A DNA stretch of 13,609 nt from DASXTS01 sp036505275. GTDB taxonomy: Bacteria; Actinomycetota; Actinomycetes; Mycobacteriales; Pseudonocardiaceae. Shown piece by piece: positions 13,296-13,609 of this stretch. The translations under genes and the position numbers were made by a program. The DNA lies in NCBI GenBank assembly GCA_036505275.1, contig DASXTS010000218.1, forward strand, positions 1-13,609, written 5' to 3'. The stretch's first letter is position 1, and each line of letters starts with the position of its first letter. The notes beneath the pieces are model-generated. The model saw only the letters and a program-made list of their open reading frames with translations, searched no databases and was not told where the DNA came from.

Positions 13296-13609
13296 GTGCC
13301 CGACGGGCCCTATCGGGGCTCCGCTTTCGACGACCCCGACTGGTTCTCCGGCGCGCGGTGGGAGCACCCCGATCGTCCCAGCGGCCGCCATCACCTACCG
13401 CCTTCCCCCCAGCGGCTGGCCGCACCGCCGCCGCCTCCGATCCCCCAGCAGCAGACCCGCGGCCCGTACCCACCCGGACCCGGCACCCCTGACCACGACC
13501 GCAATGGCCACCACCCGGTCGCCTCACCGTCCCCCGCCGGCCGCCATTACGCCGCGCCACCACAACCGATCGACCCGCGGCACGGCGCCGGTCCACAACC
13601 GATCGACCC
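13296..13609 (+). CDS. Proline-rich protein, N-terminal part, runs off the window
   Basis: 104 codons are open from GTG at 13296 to the edge, preceded by a strong ribosome site. It begins VPDGPYRGSAFDDPDWFSG, then becomes rich in Pro, His, Gln and Gly, with APPPPPIPQQQ and RGPYPPGPG. Two copies of PQPID appear at the very end. No signal peptide, membrane helix or enzyme motif is present in this part. In actinomycetes such disordered proline-rich heads often precede membrane or secretion-related domains, but the functional part lies outside the window, so no product can be named. Confidence 0.75.
   Translation, partial: MPDGPYRGSAFDDPDWFSGARWEHPDRPSGRHHLPPSPQRLAAPPPPPIPQQQTRGPYPPGPGTPDHDRNGHHPVASPSPAGRHYAAPPQPIDPRHGAGPQPID
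13560..13609 (+). repeat. 17-bp direct repeat with a 33-bp period
   Basis: CCACAACCGATCGACCC occurs at 13560-13576 and again at 13593-13609, encoding PQPID each time. The 33-base period keeps the reading frame. The second copy touches the window edge, so more copies may follow. Confidence 0.8.

Overview
This is a very GC-rich window with dense, often overlapping genes, frequent GTG starts and GGAGG-type ribosome sites. It also has protein families that are common in actinomycetes (DUF6328, LtrA, EACC1-linked effectors, proline-rich membrane proteins). It most likely comes from a soil actinomycete (Actinomycetota, perhaps Pseudonocardiales or Micromonosporales; the order is a guess). I see no tRNA, rRNA, CRISPR array or transposase.

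Left end (1-883, minus strand): the remains of a DarTG toxin-antitoxin pair. The DarG macro-domain antitoxin looks intact as far as the window shows (it runs off the left edge). The DarT toxin in front of it keeps only its C-terminal part and has lost its N-terminal NAD+-binding part. Just beyond the break, on the opposite strand, a new locus begins.

924-5783 (plus strand): a tight three-gene unit, and the most interesting part of the window. It has a small EACC1-like protein (effector-associated constant component of actinobacterial conflict systems) and a 1025-residue caspase-like protease. The protease carries an Ig-like domain, a repetitive Ala/Glu/Pro/Thr linker and about 16 membrane helices, which form two copies of an 8-helix module. 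The third gene is a PLP-dependent group II decarboxylase whose GTG start overlaps the caspase stop. It reads as a membrane-anchored protease effector with its regulator and a coupled metabolic enzyme.

5780-9231: a convergent, single-pass membrane-anchored protein with a Thr/Pro stalk; LtrA; and a minus-strand pair of an EamA-type exporter and a DUF6328 membrane protein. A strong stem-loop lies in the divergent gap 9232-9374.

9375-11929 (plus strand): a second, soluble metacaspase-like protease, then the tRNA-dihydrouridine synthase DusB and a small lipoprotein, closely spaced and probably one transcription unit. 11930-12185 is a relatively AT-rich, potentially structured leader before a GGDEF diguanylate cyclase (12186-13007). 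13008-13295 holds two inverted repeats but no convincing gene. The N-terminus of a proline-rich protein starts at 13296 and leaves the window.

Together, a degraded DarTG module, two different caspase-like proteases, an EACC1 gene and a nucleotide-second-messenger enzyme suggest an accessory island with defence or programmed-death functions mixed with housekeeping genes. The functional links between the modules are inference from proximity.
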